A stretch of 64,000 nucleotides of DNA from Scalesia atractyloides (taxonomy: Eukaryota > Streptophyta > Magnoliopsida > Asterales > Asteraceae). Location of the stretch: contig CAMTDV010000028.1 of the NCBI GenBank assembly GCA_947069175.1, forward strand, positions 66,076,157 to 66,140,156, given 5' to 3'. Positions 1 to 10,243 of this stretch are shown piece after piece. Made by a program: the position numbers and the translations under genes. The notes below the pieces were generated by a model. The model was given only the letters and a program-made list of their open reading frames with translations, searched no databases and was not told the DNA's origin. Each line of letters begins with the position of its first letter. Within the stretch, counting starts at the first letter, position 1.

Positions 1-614
1 TGTAAAATGAAATGACCGATCAAGGCTCAATCAAACGGAGCCGATCGTGCGGGCACGCCACAGATCAACCGCATAATAAAATGGGGATCAAGCTCAACCT
101 CATGGATGGGGAGCTGCGGCCTCGGCAAATGCATGTACTGAAATAATAATTTGCATACAATAATAACTACTTAACAGCAACAAACTAATACACATGTCAT
201 GATATGATGTATGCACAATAGTTTCGTTATAATATGTAAATAAACAAAGACACATGATACACCCCAAAAACGTGATTAAAACGGGGAATTTGAAAGGTTC
301 ACTCACATTGGGTGCGTTGAATTTGAGATGGTGAGGTGCGCACGATTTAGATGAGCGAGTCGACGAGGAATACTAACCTAAATAATAATGGAAAAATATA
401 TTAAGTGGATGGATGTTAGTAAGGATTTTAATGAAAATTTTTTTAGATATATTTTTATGAGTTTATGGCTATTTTCTATCTTTAAAAATGTTATTTTTAA
501 GTATTTTTAATTGATTTTTAAATTAAATTAAATAAATAAATATATAAAAAAATTATTATTTTTTTTCACTGTTGACCGTTGACCGTTGACCGGTTCGGTC
601 AGCGGTAAATTCCT

Positions 615-1022
615 GCGCCGGGCGGGATTCGAACCGGCGACCTTCCGTTCACGTGCACGTAGCTCTACCAACTGAGCTACGTGACTAACCCGTTATAAAC
701 TCAGTTTTAATTATATTTATATGCTTATTTGAATTAACCGAAAATTCCTTTATTTACAAAAACGTTTTAATTCAACTGGACCGGTGCTCGTGACATGATT
801 CGAACGCGCGAAGTGAAGTTCATTTTGCACACAGTCCACCGCTGGACTGTGTGTCTAACCCGGTTATATTCTTGATTTATATTATACTTAACAACTACCT
901 GTTTTAACCCGGGTTAGTTCATGATTAAAAAGGAATGTTATTACACAAAGTGTGCGCGTAGCAAGGATCGAACTCGGGACGTGTATATGAAATTTGCACA
1001 CAGTCCACCGCTGGACTGTGTG
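615..1022 (-). repeat. tRNA-like module array of LTR L1 (Y, X, X)
   Basis: Three modules read on the minus strand. X modules lie at about 951-1022 and 784-853 and the Y module at 615-684. Each X begins with the hairpin CACACAGTCCA-loop-TGGACTGTGTG (11-bp perfect stem in both) and ends with a B-box-like TTCGA segment. Y carries TAGCTCAGTTGG, a perfect tRNA A-box, and a GGTTCGAATCC-like B-box. Spacing between the boxes resembles a short tRNA gene. The acceptor ends do not pair convincingly, so these are tRNA-like and not functional tRNA genes. Confidence 0.75.
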
Positions 1023-1886
1023 TCTAACCCGTTTAAAATACCGATTTTAATTATACTTATGTTCTGATAGAACTTCATCTTCTTCATCGGATTACGCGGA
1101 CAACATAAATCGACTGGTTAGGATTGATTTGTGATTTACAAAGTTTTTAGACATTAACAGTAATTCAAGAGTAAGGAATGGAGAGAGTTTAAAGAACAGA
1201 ATTTACCGATTGATGATATTCACAGAAATCCGGCGGAGGTTCGTCGGTACTGGAAATGAACTCCGACTGTTGAACCAATTAACAGCGTTGATCGATTATT
1301 CATAAATTTGAGTCACCTAAACAAGGTTTAAAAGAAGTGTAGGATATCTTACCAGTTCACAGTGGGATTCCGGCAGTCTCAGGAACTTTCTGGCGAAGGT
1401 AAGATTTCCGATAAACGTTGGCTAGAATCGATTCTGGTGATAGAGTTGTGTTAGAGACTGATTAATCACATGTTTTAAACTGAAAGAGTCGGAGGAATTA
1501 CCGTGAGAATGTGAGTCCCGGTTTTCCGGTGACTTGCAGAAAAATTCCGGCGAACAGATTCAGAAGATCTTATGGTTCAGGAATGCGACGAAAATGAAAT
1601 TGGATATTGTTGTGATAGTTCTGAATCGTGTAAATGATCTGGAGCTCGAAATAAATCAGAACTTGATGAAATTTTCGGTTTCAAAAGCCGAAATGATAAA
1701 GCTTAATGTTCAATCAATTCTGACTTAATTAGAAACCGTCGCATATCGGTTATAACTGAAATTGTGAGGTAAACAATCGATTGGACGATTGGTTTACCGA
1801 TTACCGGTTTTCAGTTGGTAATATTGATTAAACTGAGTTTGTGTATAAGTTTCTTTTGTTTTCATATAGTTAACAGAAAATACATT

Positions 1887-1963
1887 GTGGCGGAGCGGTT
1901 TGGGGAATGGATGTTAAGTCTTGGCGACTCAGCTGACCCGGGTTCGAGTCCCGGCAGCTTCAC
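1887..1963 (+). repeat. Ser/Leu-like tRNA module (S) in LTR L1
   Basis: The plus strand reads GTGGCGGAGCGGTT, like the D-arm start of class II tRNAs, followed about 45 bases later by ACCCGGGTTCGAGTCCCGG, a T-arm whose CCGGG/CCCGG stem pairs perfectly around TTCGAGT. It lies antisense to the LTR. The same module is found near the start of every family-A LTR here. A decayed tRNA-derived module is the best description; an active tRNA gene is unlikely because no acceptor stem is visible. Confidence 0.7.
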
Positions 1964-2133
1964 TTATTTTTTATTTGATTTATTTTAACTCTTTATCAAA
2001 TATGATTTTTATAGTTTAGTTCATTTATTAATTATGTAACGTTTTAACTCAAAATAACCATAATTAATGCACTTCCATAACTTGATTACAAAACGGAGCG
2101 GGTTTTGGAGACCCGATTTTTACAAATGTTACA

Positions 2134-3383
2134 GCAACATTGTAGTTCAAGTTCAACAAGCCCTTACCGCTAATTCCGTCAATCAAGAAGATCAAAATGT
2201 TGTCAACCCTCCCCCAATTACCACTAAATGCACCTTCAAGCATTTCAAATCCTGCGACCCTCCAAAATACGAATGGACTGAAGGTGTCACCGCTCTCCTC
2301 CATTGGTTCGAGGAAATGGAAAACACTTTTCTAAATTGCGATTGCCCCGATGATCGCAAAGTGCGATAAGCTACCGGTCGTTTACTTGGAATAGCACTTA
2401 CATGGTAGAATACAGAGAAGGCCAAACGAGGTGTTGAAGATGCTATGACTTTGACTTGGGAAGAGTTGAAGGAAATCATGACAAGACGGTTTTGCCCAAG
2501 AAGCGAAATCAAGAAATTGGAGGATGAGTTCTATTCTTTGAAACAAAAGGAAGGCGACCACACTACGTACAACAAGAGATTCCTTAAGTTAAATCAAATG
2601 GTCCCCAACTTATTCACTCCCCTCTACCGTTTGATCGAGCACTACATTCGAGGTCTTCCTTCAAAAATTCAAGACTCCGTAATAAGTACCACACCTGCAA
2701 GTTTGGAAGCAGCAATGGAGTTAGCTACAGAGCTCACCGAAAACCGCATACGTAATAAAGACTTCACGGAGGAGAAGAAGAAGGATAAAACATCAATCGA
2801 AACCTCAAACTCCACCCGAACCGAATCCTCTTCACAACCCATTTCTAAGAGAAAACGAGATGGGCAAATTTTCGCTGTCACCCAACACAATCAACCAACT
2901 TCACAAGCCGTACCCCTTCAAGCTATCCCGATCACTCAAGTAGCACCCCACTCAACTTACCCAAATAAGAAACCTTACTTTGGACCTCACCCTCAATGCA
3001 ACACCTGTTTTTATCACCATCCATCTACCTTACCTTGTCGACTATGTGCGAATTGTGGACGTTATGGTCATTTGAGCAAGGTTTGCCGCACCTCTCAAAA
3101 CCCAACCTCACCCCCTACTCAAAACATGATCCAAGCATATCAACAACCCCAATACCCCATGTTTCCTTATGTTCGAGCTTGTTTTAATTGTGACGACCCT
3201 ACCCACTTTAGAAACACGTGCCCTCGATTGGTTAATATCATAAACGCCCAAGCTCAAGCAAACCCAGTTAACCAAGCAAATCAAGAAAACCTAACCCCTA
3301 GGCCACCAGCAAGAGGAAGAGTTTACAACATCAACGCCAATCCTGTTGAAGATAATGACGGCCCAAACGAACCACCCAACTAG
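2134..3383 (+). pseudogene. Gag pseudogene of the gag-only gypsy element (copy G1)
   Basis: This encodes a Ty3/gypsy Gag that would package element RNA. The N-terminal part is lost to the LTR ending at 2133; the rest aligns along its length with the copy at 62.6-64.0 kb. The retrotransposon gag core (around ALTW, then LTWEELK and RFCP) is followed by a polar linker and two tandem CCHC knuckles, CANCGRYGHLSKVC and CFNCDDPTHFRNTC, both intact. Two nonsense codons break the core: TAA at 2367-2369, where the other copy has Tyr, and TAG at 2406-2408, where it has Trp. The frame then stays open to a stop at 3383. No protease, RT or integrase follows, so the element was already gag-only. The gag family assignment is secure; the exact lineage is not. 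Confidence 0.85.
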
Positions 3384-4180
3384 TTTTTTCACAAAAAATC
3401 AAGATTCAACTCCAACCTCTTAGTTTTTTTATGTTTTCTTTATGTTATCTCAATCTTCACGTATCTCAATTATAAATTGGAAATTTTATCCAAGAATCTT
3501 AATGCGAATTACTATTTCAGTTTTGTTTTATACTCATTGATTTAACATTCATATCATCATACCTCACGACGTATCTCCGTCTCGTCATTTAAAGAAGTTG
3601 GGTTGTGTCTCACTTCTACATAGACTAACCTCTTCATCATAACAAACGAGAGAGGTACTGTCATCATTCAAACACGTATACTTTCAGAATTTAGACTCGA
3701 GCTTTGGTTGTTATGTTTAGAGTCACATAGAACTAATCATAATTTACTGATAAAGCCAATGAAAATTTGACAAGAATATGGTGGATACGCCGCTGGTACT
3801 TCCTATATATAAGTATTCTTGCCAAAGAATCAGAGGCATTGTCAGGCAGTTATGAGAGGTTCCATGTAGGTATTAGTGGTAGAAGTTTTGTTTTAGGATA
3901 TAACCTTATCTTTCCAAACGCTTAAATTCTCTCAAAACTCTTATGCATGAGATTATACCTAGTCAATCAACTCTGTTTATCAATATTCCTTATCTTAGGC
4001 ATCAAAAAGCGATTCCTGTAACAGGGTATTCAACCCTTACTAGGAACGTTACCGCCTCAAATAAAAATTTTAAACTCTTAACCCTCTTCTAAGTATGTAA
4101 TTGCTAAAACTACCCTCCTTTTGGAGTCAAACATACCACTACTTAAATTTCGGGACGAAATTTCTAAAAGTAGGAGATAC
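3384..4180 (+). other. Non-coding tail of the gag-only element, ending in the polypurine tract
   Basis: There is no ORF of note between the gag stop and the LTR. The stretch at about 3590-3905 is a single copy of a segment that is present about three times in the sister element (61.4-62.5 kb). It includes TATATATA near 3808. The polypurine tract AAAGTAGGAGATAC (4167-4180) abuts the LTR start TGTAACATCC, which marks the 3' end of the internal region. Confidence 0.7.
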
Positions 4181-4364
4181 TGTAACATCCGTCGAAAAAC
4201 GGGTTTCCAAACCCGCTTCGTTTATTAATCGAATATCAAGTTATAAAATTTCGTTGCGTATTTATGATTTATTTTAATTTTAAACAATACATAATTAATA
4301 AACAATTTAGAATTTAAAAACTATAATTGATAAAAAGTGAAAATAAAATAAAAAAAAGGAAACC

Positions 4365-4432
4365 GGCTGCCGGGTTTCGAACCCGGGTCAGCCGGAAGAC
4401 TCAACCAACAAAGACTTAACCACTCCGCCACT
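4365..4432 (-). repeat. Ser/Leu-like tRNA module (S) in LTR L2
   Basis: Antisense to the LTR. The T-arm CCGGG-TTCGAAA-CCCGG is intact and the D-arm start reads AGTGGCGGAGTGG on the minus strand. It corresponds to 1887-1963, 55179-55264 and 60857-60943. Confidence 0.7.
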
Positions 4433-4697
4433 TGAGTTGTTTGTTGTTATATCGAAACAATTTAAACATATAATGAAACTCGAAATCAAATTCGGTCATC
4501 AGCGCGCCCAAATCGCTCTCGCTGGAAATTCCGACGATTTCGCCAATTATCGACGGTTTCCTTTGACTTAACGAATGTATTAACATCAACATCGGTTATA
4601 ACCGATGTCTAATCCCGCGACATCAGTCATAACCGCCGGAGAAAAGCTGACCACGAATCAAGACTAAAATCAGACCCAATTCATCGTGATTCTTCCC

Positions 4698-4705
4698 TAT
4701 AAATA
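4698..4705 (+). promoter_or_regulatory. TATA box of LTR L2
   Basis: TATAAATA sits about 520 bp into the LTR, in the context CCCTATAAATACAC. The same box lies at 55525-55532 in copy L4. It is a likely Pol II promoter of the gag-only element, placed upstream of the tRNA-like array, so the array would fall in the transcribed leader. Confidence 0.6.
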
Positions 4706-5299
4706 CACACCGAAGTCTCTGGAAATCATTTCGCTCAAAATCGCACCATTTCTCGAATCAATTTCACTCGCCGGAGATTTTCTGCAATCGCCGGACTTTC
4801 GCCGGAAAACTGAGACTTACATCAAAACGGTAAATACCTCGACTCTTTCGGTTTCAATCCATTGTTAGACTATTACTAACTTCAATCCATCAACCAGAAT
4901 CAATCCCAGACGACGTAGCCGGAATATTCTACACTCGCCGGAAAACCTCTGGAATTTCCAAAATCACGCTGTGAGTCGGTATAATCATTTAAACCTTCTT
5001 TTAATCCTTGTTTAGTAACCCAATTTCACAACTAATCGATCAAAATTGTTAATTGATTCAATCAGACGGAATATACAAATCAGAGCCGACGACCATTGCT
5101 GGAATTCTGAGAAATACAGTCTGATCGGTACATTCGATTCCTTAACTCTTCTTATCCATTACATTTCAACCAGTAATATGTTCGATGAACGATTTAATCA
5201 AGAACAAAAGAATATCGGTTGTCTGAGTCTTTGATCGAAGAAGACGAAGTCGACGATGTTTATAAGATTAATTAAAACAAGTTATTAAACCGGGTTTGA

Positions 5300-5707
5300 C
5301 ACACACTCCAGCGGTGGACTATGTGCAAACAATTAGCACACGTCTCGAGTTCGACCCCTGTCACAACCTCACTCTCTGAAATAAAAATGTTCTTTTTAAA
5401 CCAAACCGTATCAACTCGCTGTAAGATGTTAAGTTTAATAAAAATCAGTATATTAACCAGGTTAGACACACAGTCCAGCGGTGGACTGTGTGCAACGCTA
5501 AACAACGGGTCCCGGGTTCGAGACCTGTTGTGTGCACCGGTCCGACATAATTAAAACCCTTTTTAAAATAAATGATTTCTGAATAAAATTAAATAGTATA
5601 TAAATATAATTAAAAACAGAAATATTTCGGGTTAGACACGTAGCTCAGTTGGTAGAGCTGCGTGCACGCGTATGGGAGGTCACGAGTTCGAGCCTCACCC
5701 AGCGCAT
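5300..5707 (+). repeat. tRNA-like module array of LTR L2 (X, X, Y)
   Basis: X1 is at about 5300-5364 with a damaged first hairpin. X2 is at about 5465-5536 with a perfect 11-bp first hairpin and a second hairpin ACAACGGGTC/GACCTGTTGT that carries CCGGGTTCGA in its loop. Y is at 5636-5707 with A-box TAGCTCAGTTGG, an extended D-like stem CACGTAGCTC/GAGCTGCGTG and the B-box-like GAGTTCGAGCC. The order X, X, Y is the same as in the other copies. Confidence 0.75.
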
Positions 5708-6177
5708 ATATACACAAAGTCAACGGTCAACCCAAAAAGTCAACATTATTTTTTTATATTTTTATTTATTTGTTTTATTTAAAAATCAATTAAAATAATT
5801 AAAAATAACATTTTTAAAGTTAGAAAGTGACCTTAAACTCACAAAAATAAATCTAAAAAAAAATTCAATTAAAATTGTTAATAAAAATCCATTTATTTTA
5901 CCGAGCCATTATGTTATTATTTAGGTTAGTTCCTCTCGTGGTTAAATCCAAATTCGTGCGCATTCATCATCAATCCAAGAAAAGCAACCACGGTGAGTGA
6001 ATCTCTACAAATTCCCCGTTTTAATCACATTTTGGGGTGTATCATGTGTCTTATTATTTATTACATTTAAACACTTGTGCATCCATCATATCCATGATCA
6101 AATATGTATTCAATATGTATCAACTGTTTGTGTGGTTAATGTTTAGATTAAATCTATCATTTTCAGTACATACATCA

Positions 6178-6350
6178 TCATAGGCCGTCTGCTCCCCATT
6201 ACCTATGAGCGGAACCGTTCCCCATTACCTATGAGCGTGAACGAGGCGTTGCCAACATACGATCGGCTCCGTTTGATTGAGCCTTGATCGCACATACATC
6301 ATCATAGGCCGTCCGTTCCCCATTACCTATGAGCGGAACGTGACGTTGCC
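6178..6350 (+). repeat. Duplicated block near the 3' end of LTR L2
   Basis: The block ATCATAGGCCGTC...CCCCATTACCTATGAGCGGAAC occurs at about 6178-6216 and again at about 6300-6340, with a further partial copy at 6217-6240. The equivalent site in L4 and L5 carries different copy numbers of another short block, so this LTR position is repeat-prone. Confidence 0.6.
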
Positions 6351-6792
6351 AACATATACATTATCATTCATGTCATATACTCATGCAAGGTGGTTTGTTA
6401 TGGTTTGTTATTGTATGTTTATTTACGTTTGCTCAAATATGATTATTGTACAATTTTTCCATATTAAATACAACAAGAAATCAATAATAAATGTTTTCTA
6501 ACAAGGTTCACTCGCCAACTTTTTGTTGACCCAAAAACCATTTTTACACATGATACAGGTGAACAGGATGAAGCAAGGAACACATAGGAAATTGCCTTAG
6601 AAGAAAAATAATGAAGTCTAGAAAGATGTATAGAACATGTTGTACTCGTATGATTTGATTGTATGATTTGATTATATGATTCCCTTTAAATTGTAATAAT
6701 AAATATGAAACATTATAATAAATGTCATGAGCTTTGATGAAAACCCAATCATGCCCCGATCACCTTTTTCTGCTGCGGGTCGGGGTGTGACA

Positions 6793-7272
6793 AAATTAAG
6801 ATGAGTTTCTAAGTCCATCCTACTAGATTCCATGGATCGTTGTCATCATCAACCTACAATACATGTTAAAGTATAGTTCAACACACAAGGCATTGGCGAG
6901 TATACAAGTTTGACTAATAGCATAATGTAAATGTTTTACAAATCCTCATGCATAAATATTAACTTGAAACTAACATGGGAAAACTAGCATGCAGTTATAC
7001 GTGTCAACCCAAAGTTTACCGCTAGTGTATCTAATCATAACAATGACTAGACCGTTTTGTTTCCCCAACATAACCTCACGAATACGGGTGGTGTGTTACT
7101 CCTATAGCGCTATTCATGTTAAGGGAGGCTCGATCGAAGTTAATGACAAGGCATAAGCATAGCAAGTATAAACATGTATGGATGTAAGTTTAGCATAAAA
7201 GCATGTATAAAGGATTGTTTTGTGATTTAAGCATAAGCATGTTTATGTGATTTTGATAAAGTACATGTATTA
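6793..7272 (-). mobile_element. Truncated 3' LTR of element C
   Basis: This segment is nearly identical to about 13248-13720 in the 5' LTR of the same element, for instance the shared run CAATACATGTTAAAGTATAG. The outer 226 bp of the LTR (ending TGTGACA) are missing where LTR L2 abuts at 6792. The inner two thirds are deleted together with the end of pol. Confidence 0.75.
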
Positions 7273-7274
7273 CA

Positions 7275-8403
7275 CGATGAAATCGTCGTTTCCATCAGGA
7301 AGAGCAATGATAGGAGCATTACAAAGCATGTCCTTGAGCGTTTGAAAGATTACTCTTATTCAGAACCCCAAACAAAAGGTCTATCTTTTTGAGTCAACGA
7401 AGTGAGAGGAACGACGATTTTCGAGAATTTGGAAATGAATCGACGATAGTAACTAGCTAATCCAAGGAAGGAACGAATTTCAGATGGAGATCTAGGTGCG
7501 ATCCAATTCTTAACAGCTTCAATCTTAACAGGGTCTACATGTATGCATTTCTCGTTCACAACGTGTCCGACAAATTAAACTTCCAATAACCAAAATTCAC
7601 ACTTGGAGAATTTGGCGTACAACTGTTGACCACGCAAGAGTTCGAGGATTAGGCGCATGTGTCGCTCGTGCTCGTCTTGCGTCTTGGAGTAGATGAGGAT
7701 AACGTATATGAAAATGATAACGAAACGGTCCAAGTATGGTTTACACACACGGTTCATCAAATCCATGAAAACAACAGGTGCATTGGTTAACCCGAAGGGC
7801 ATAACCACAAATTCGTAATGACCGTATCTAGTACGAAAGGCGGTTTTTGGAATATCCTCTTCAAGGACTCGAAGCTGATGATAGCCAGAACGAAGATCGA
7901 TCTTAGAGAAGCACGTTGCGCCTTGGAGTTGATCAAAGAGATCATCGATGCGAGGAAAAGGATAGTGATTCTTAACAGTGAGTTTGTTAAGTTCGCGATA
8001 ATCGATGCACATGCGAAACGATCAATCCTTCTTTTTGACAAAAAGGACATGAGCACCCTAAGGAGAAGTACTATGGCGTATGAAGCCTTTATCAAGCAAC
8101 TCTTGAAGTTGGCTTGATAGCTCTTGCATTTCCGAGGGTGCGAGACGATAAGGAGCTTTAGCAACAGGGGTTGCTTCAGGGATGAGATCAATATGAAAGT
8201 AGACAGAACGAGGAAGAGGAGGGCCAGGTAAATCCTAAGGAAAGACGTCAGGAAAGCCGCAAACGACAGGAACATCACCCACGCTTTTTTGCTTTATCCT
8301 TCTTTCCACAATGTGGGCAAGAAAGGCAAAGTACTCCGTGCGTAAATACTTGTTCGCTTGAGTACACGACATGAGCTTAAGACCTTTAGAAGGTTTGTCG
8401 CCA
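7275..8403 (-). pseudogene. Reverse transcriptase pseudogene of element C
   Basis: Minus-strand gypsy RT. Reading down the strand: connector (GDKPSKGLKL...VPVVCGFPDVFP), the fingers motif CIDYRELNKLTVKN, SKIDLRSGYHQ, MPFGLTNAP, then the active site, KCEFW, and the thumb FLGLASYYRRFI. The catalytic block that normally reads F-I-D-D-I-L is F-I-Y-V-I-L here, so both active-site aspartates are gone. Frame breaks occur near 8013 and 7565. The upstream end is cut at residues RVY|GDKP by the solo LTR at 8409-10238. The downstream end stops near 7275 at the deletion that joins it to the LTR. The protein is certainly inactive. Confidence 0.85.
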
Positions 8404-8408
8404 TAGAC

Positions 8409-10238
8409 CGACGTGTGCGTATATATACATATTTTTACAATGAATTTACACACGAACTGGGTTTTAATATTTATAAAAAATGATTTTAAATTAACATTAA
8501 AACACACACAAAAGGACAAGTGTACCCTATCGTATATGTAGTAAAGTATGGGTAAGAACCAAATGTCGATCCATGGACGCGGGCATACGCTTATGTACTA
8601 AACCGTCGTCATTTATCTACCGGTAAAAAGATATGTGAAAGAGTTTTTACTAAAATTTTCTAAAAATATATTTTAAAACATATAAGACTCCAAATACAAA
8701 AATATAATTTCTTTTTCTTTTGTCTTGTTTTATAAACAACCTAAGCATGTAAACTAAGTTAGAAATGTCGCAAACGCACTTGATCATTTTTCCAAATATA
8801 AAGACAATTAGTATCCCTTTCTGGAATCCTAACATGATAATTCTTCGGAAAGTTAACGCGATAAACACACTTTAACCACCTAAAATTATTCATTAACGAG
8901 CTATTGATATATTTTCATGTGAATCTTTTAAAATAAGTTAGTCATCCGTTAGAGTTTTCTAACCTCACTTTATCAAGGAAAGCAATACTGCTAACACAAT
9001 ACAACCACCGAGACAAGCATAAAGTAGATCATATCACAAACTTATCCATTTTGCAAGTCTTAAACATTAATCTACCAAGTTGGTCATTTTAACAAAAAAT
9101 ACTCAGCAAAGATTATGACACACGTTAAGAACTTGCAATAACATCATCTAACCCGTTAGAGCCCTTACGTGTAAGAAAGCATTCTTGATCAAAATCAGAT
9201 TTATCTTTTATTAAACCAATACCCATTTCTAGTTTAATGGTGTAAACACATCAACAAGTTAATAGTTTACTAGCAAATGATTAATTATGGGGTTTTATCA
9301 ACTTATCCTAACTAACCATTTACTAATCATCCAAGATAAACAACCTCAATAAAAAATCCAACATCAATGAACCAAGTTTGCCATATGATCATCAAGATTC
9401 AAACAAGAACAAGTTGCCTGAGCTTCATTCCAACATGATTACAAACTAAAGATTGTTCATAAAACAAGTATCTTAATAACATTTATAATAATAATAATAC
9501 ATAAAGATCAGCTTAATGCTTGCAAATGTGCTTAAAATGTATGTTAAGAACAAGAAATCAAACCATAAACAAGCAAGTATTTGATGGATTGGATGATAGA
9601 TGAGCTTCTTGCAACTTTGAGGCTTGAAATCGACCAAAACTAGTAGCTCTCGGACTTCAGAAATCGCCTAGAAACTTGGAAAATTACCCAACATCTCGAT
9701 CAGTAGCGTCTCTCTGTTTTATATAGAAATTCATATCCGCACGGCCGTGCACTTTATGTGCACGGCCGTGCGCATCAGCATGACGTCAGCTGTAGGGTAT
9801 GGGTCGACAAGTGGATGTTTGGGCGACAAAGTCTTCAGATGTGCACGGTCGTGCACTTTGGTTGCCCGGCCGTGTAGGGTCTCCAGATAACCCGTTGATC
9901 GATGATCAGCTAGTGCACAGGCGTGCACATAGGTCGCACGATCGTGCGCGCCGAGAAATGAGCTGCACTGCTAGTGCTCCCAAGATCGCAAGTCGCGCAC
10001 GGTCGTGCCAATGGTTTGCACGGCCGTGCGTGAGCTATAACTTCAACAGTTTCTGTAGAATTCATTCGTAATGTTCGTCAATCCCACCTTTTCTCCAACT
10101 TTGTCTTTGGCATGCCGTCTTGGACCAGAAAATATAAAAGTGACAGATTAAGTACCTACACGACGTAGTTTTAGCCAAAAACGCACAAAACGAGGGCAAA
10201 ATTGGGGGACATAAATATGTATATTTTAACGTATATCA
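8409..10238 (-). mobile_element. Solo LTR of a TGATA-type family, TSD TAGAC
   Basis: The 1830-bp insertion is flanked by perfect 5-bp repeats TAGAC at 8404-8408 and 10239-10243, and it splits the element C pol frame exactly between the Tyr and Gly codons of RVYGDKP. Minus-strand ends are TGATATACG and CACACGTCG, a slightly decayed TG...CA pair. A TATA box (TATATAAAA) lies at 9717-9725 on the minus strand, preceded by a cluster of CACGGCCGTG palindromes. I see no coding capacity. An LTR is the best call; a terminal-inverted-repeat element is the alternative, because the outer 30 bp share an inverted TATACATATTT. Confidence 0.7.
9737..10031. repeat. CACGGCCGTG palindrome cluster upstream of a TATA box
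   Basis: The GC-rich palindrome GCACGGCCGTGC occurs at about 9738 and 9760 with only CACTTTATGT between the two. Imperfect versions lie near 9843, 9866, 9943, 9999 and 10019. On the minus strand the cluster starts about 12 bp upstream of the TATA box and extends about 300 bp. A dense inverted-repeat enhancer or methylation target is possible; the function is unknown. Confidence 0.75.
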
Positions 10239-10243
10239 TAGAC

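Larger units (their letters stand above)
1..2133 (-). mobile_element. LTR of family A, copy L1 (reverse orientation, runs off the window)
   Basis: Read on the minus strand, this LTR starts at 2133 with TGTAACATTTG and runs left past the window edge. It matches the four other family-A LTRs (4181, 14247, 54995, 58677) in order and content: poly-AT start, antisense Ser-like tRNA module, CGCCGG-rich leader, X modules, Y module and the stretch before the repeated block. About 2.1 kb is visible against about 2.6 kb for a full copy. It interrupts a plus-strand gag: the N-terminal gag codons seen in the copy at 62.6-64.0 kb are missing on its right side. It is either a solo LTR or the 5' LTR of an element lying to the left. 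Only the right flank (GCAAC, 2134-2138) is visible, so no TSD can be tested. Confidence 0.85.
4181..6792 (+). mobile_element. LTR of family A, copy L2 (3' LTR of the gag-only element)
   Basis: 2612 bp, from TGTAACATCCGTC to GGTCGGGGTGTGACA, with the canonical TG...CA ends. It follows the polypurine tract, so it is the 3' LTR of the plus-strand element that contains the gag at 2134-3383. From 5' to 3' it contains an antisense S tRNA-like module, a TATA box at 4698-4705, several CGCCGGA motifs on both sides of the TATA box, two X modules, one Y module and a duplicated block near the end. Its right edge abuts a truncated LTR of element C at 6793, so no TSD is readable. Confidence 0.88.

Noticed and set aside
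5636..5707. Functional tRNA gene in the Y module
   Set aside because: A- and B-box are fine, but no acceptor stem or proper anticodon arm is seen, and the same module recurs in every family-A LTR.
7818..8117. Plus-strand 99-codon ORF across the element C RT
   Set aside because: It is the complement of conserved RT codons.
9799..10071. 90-codon ORF over the CACGGCCGTG cluster
   Set aside because: Arginine-rich composition is a by-product of the GC palindromes; no homology is recognisable.
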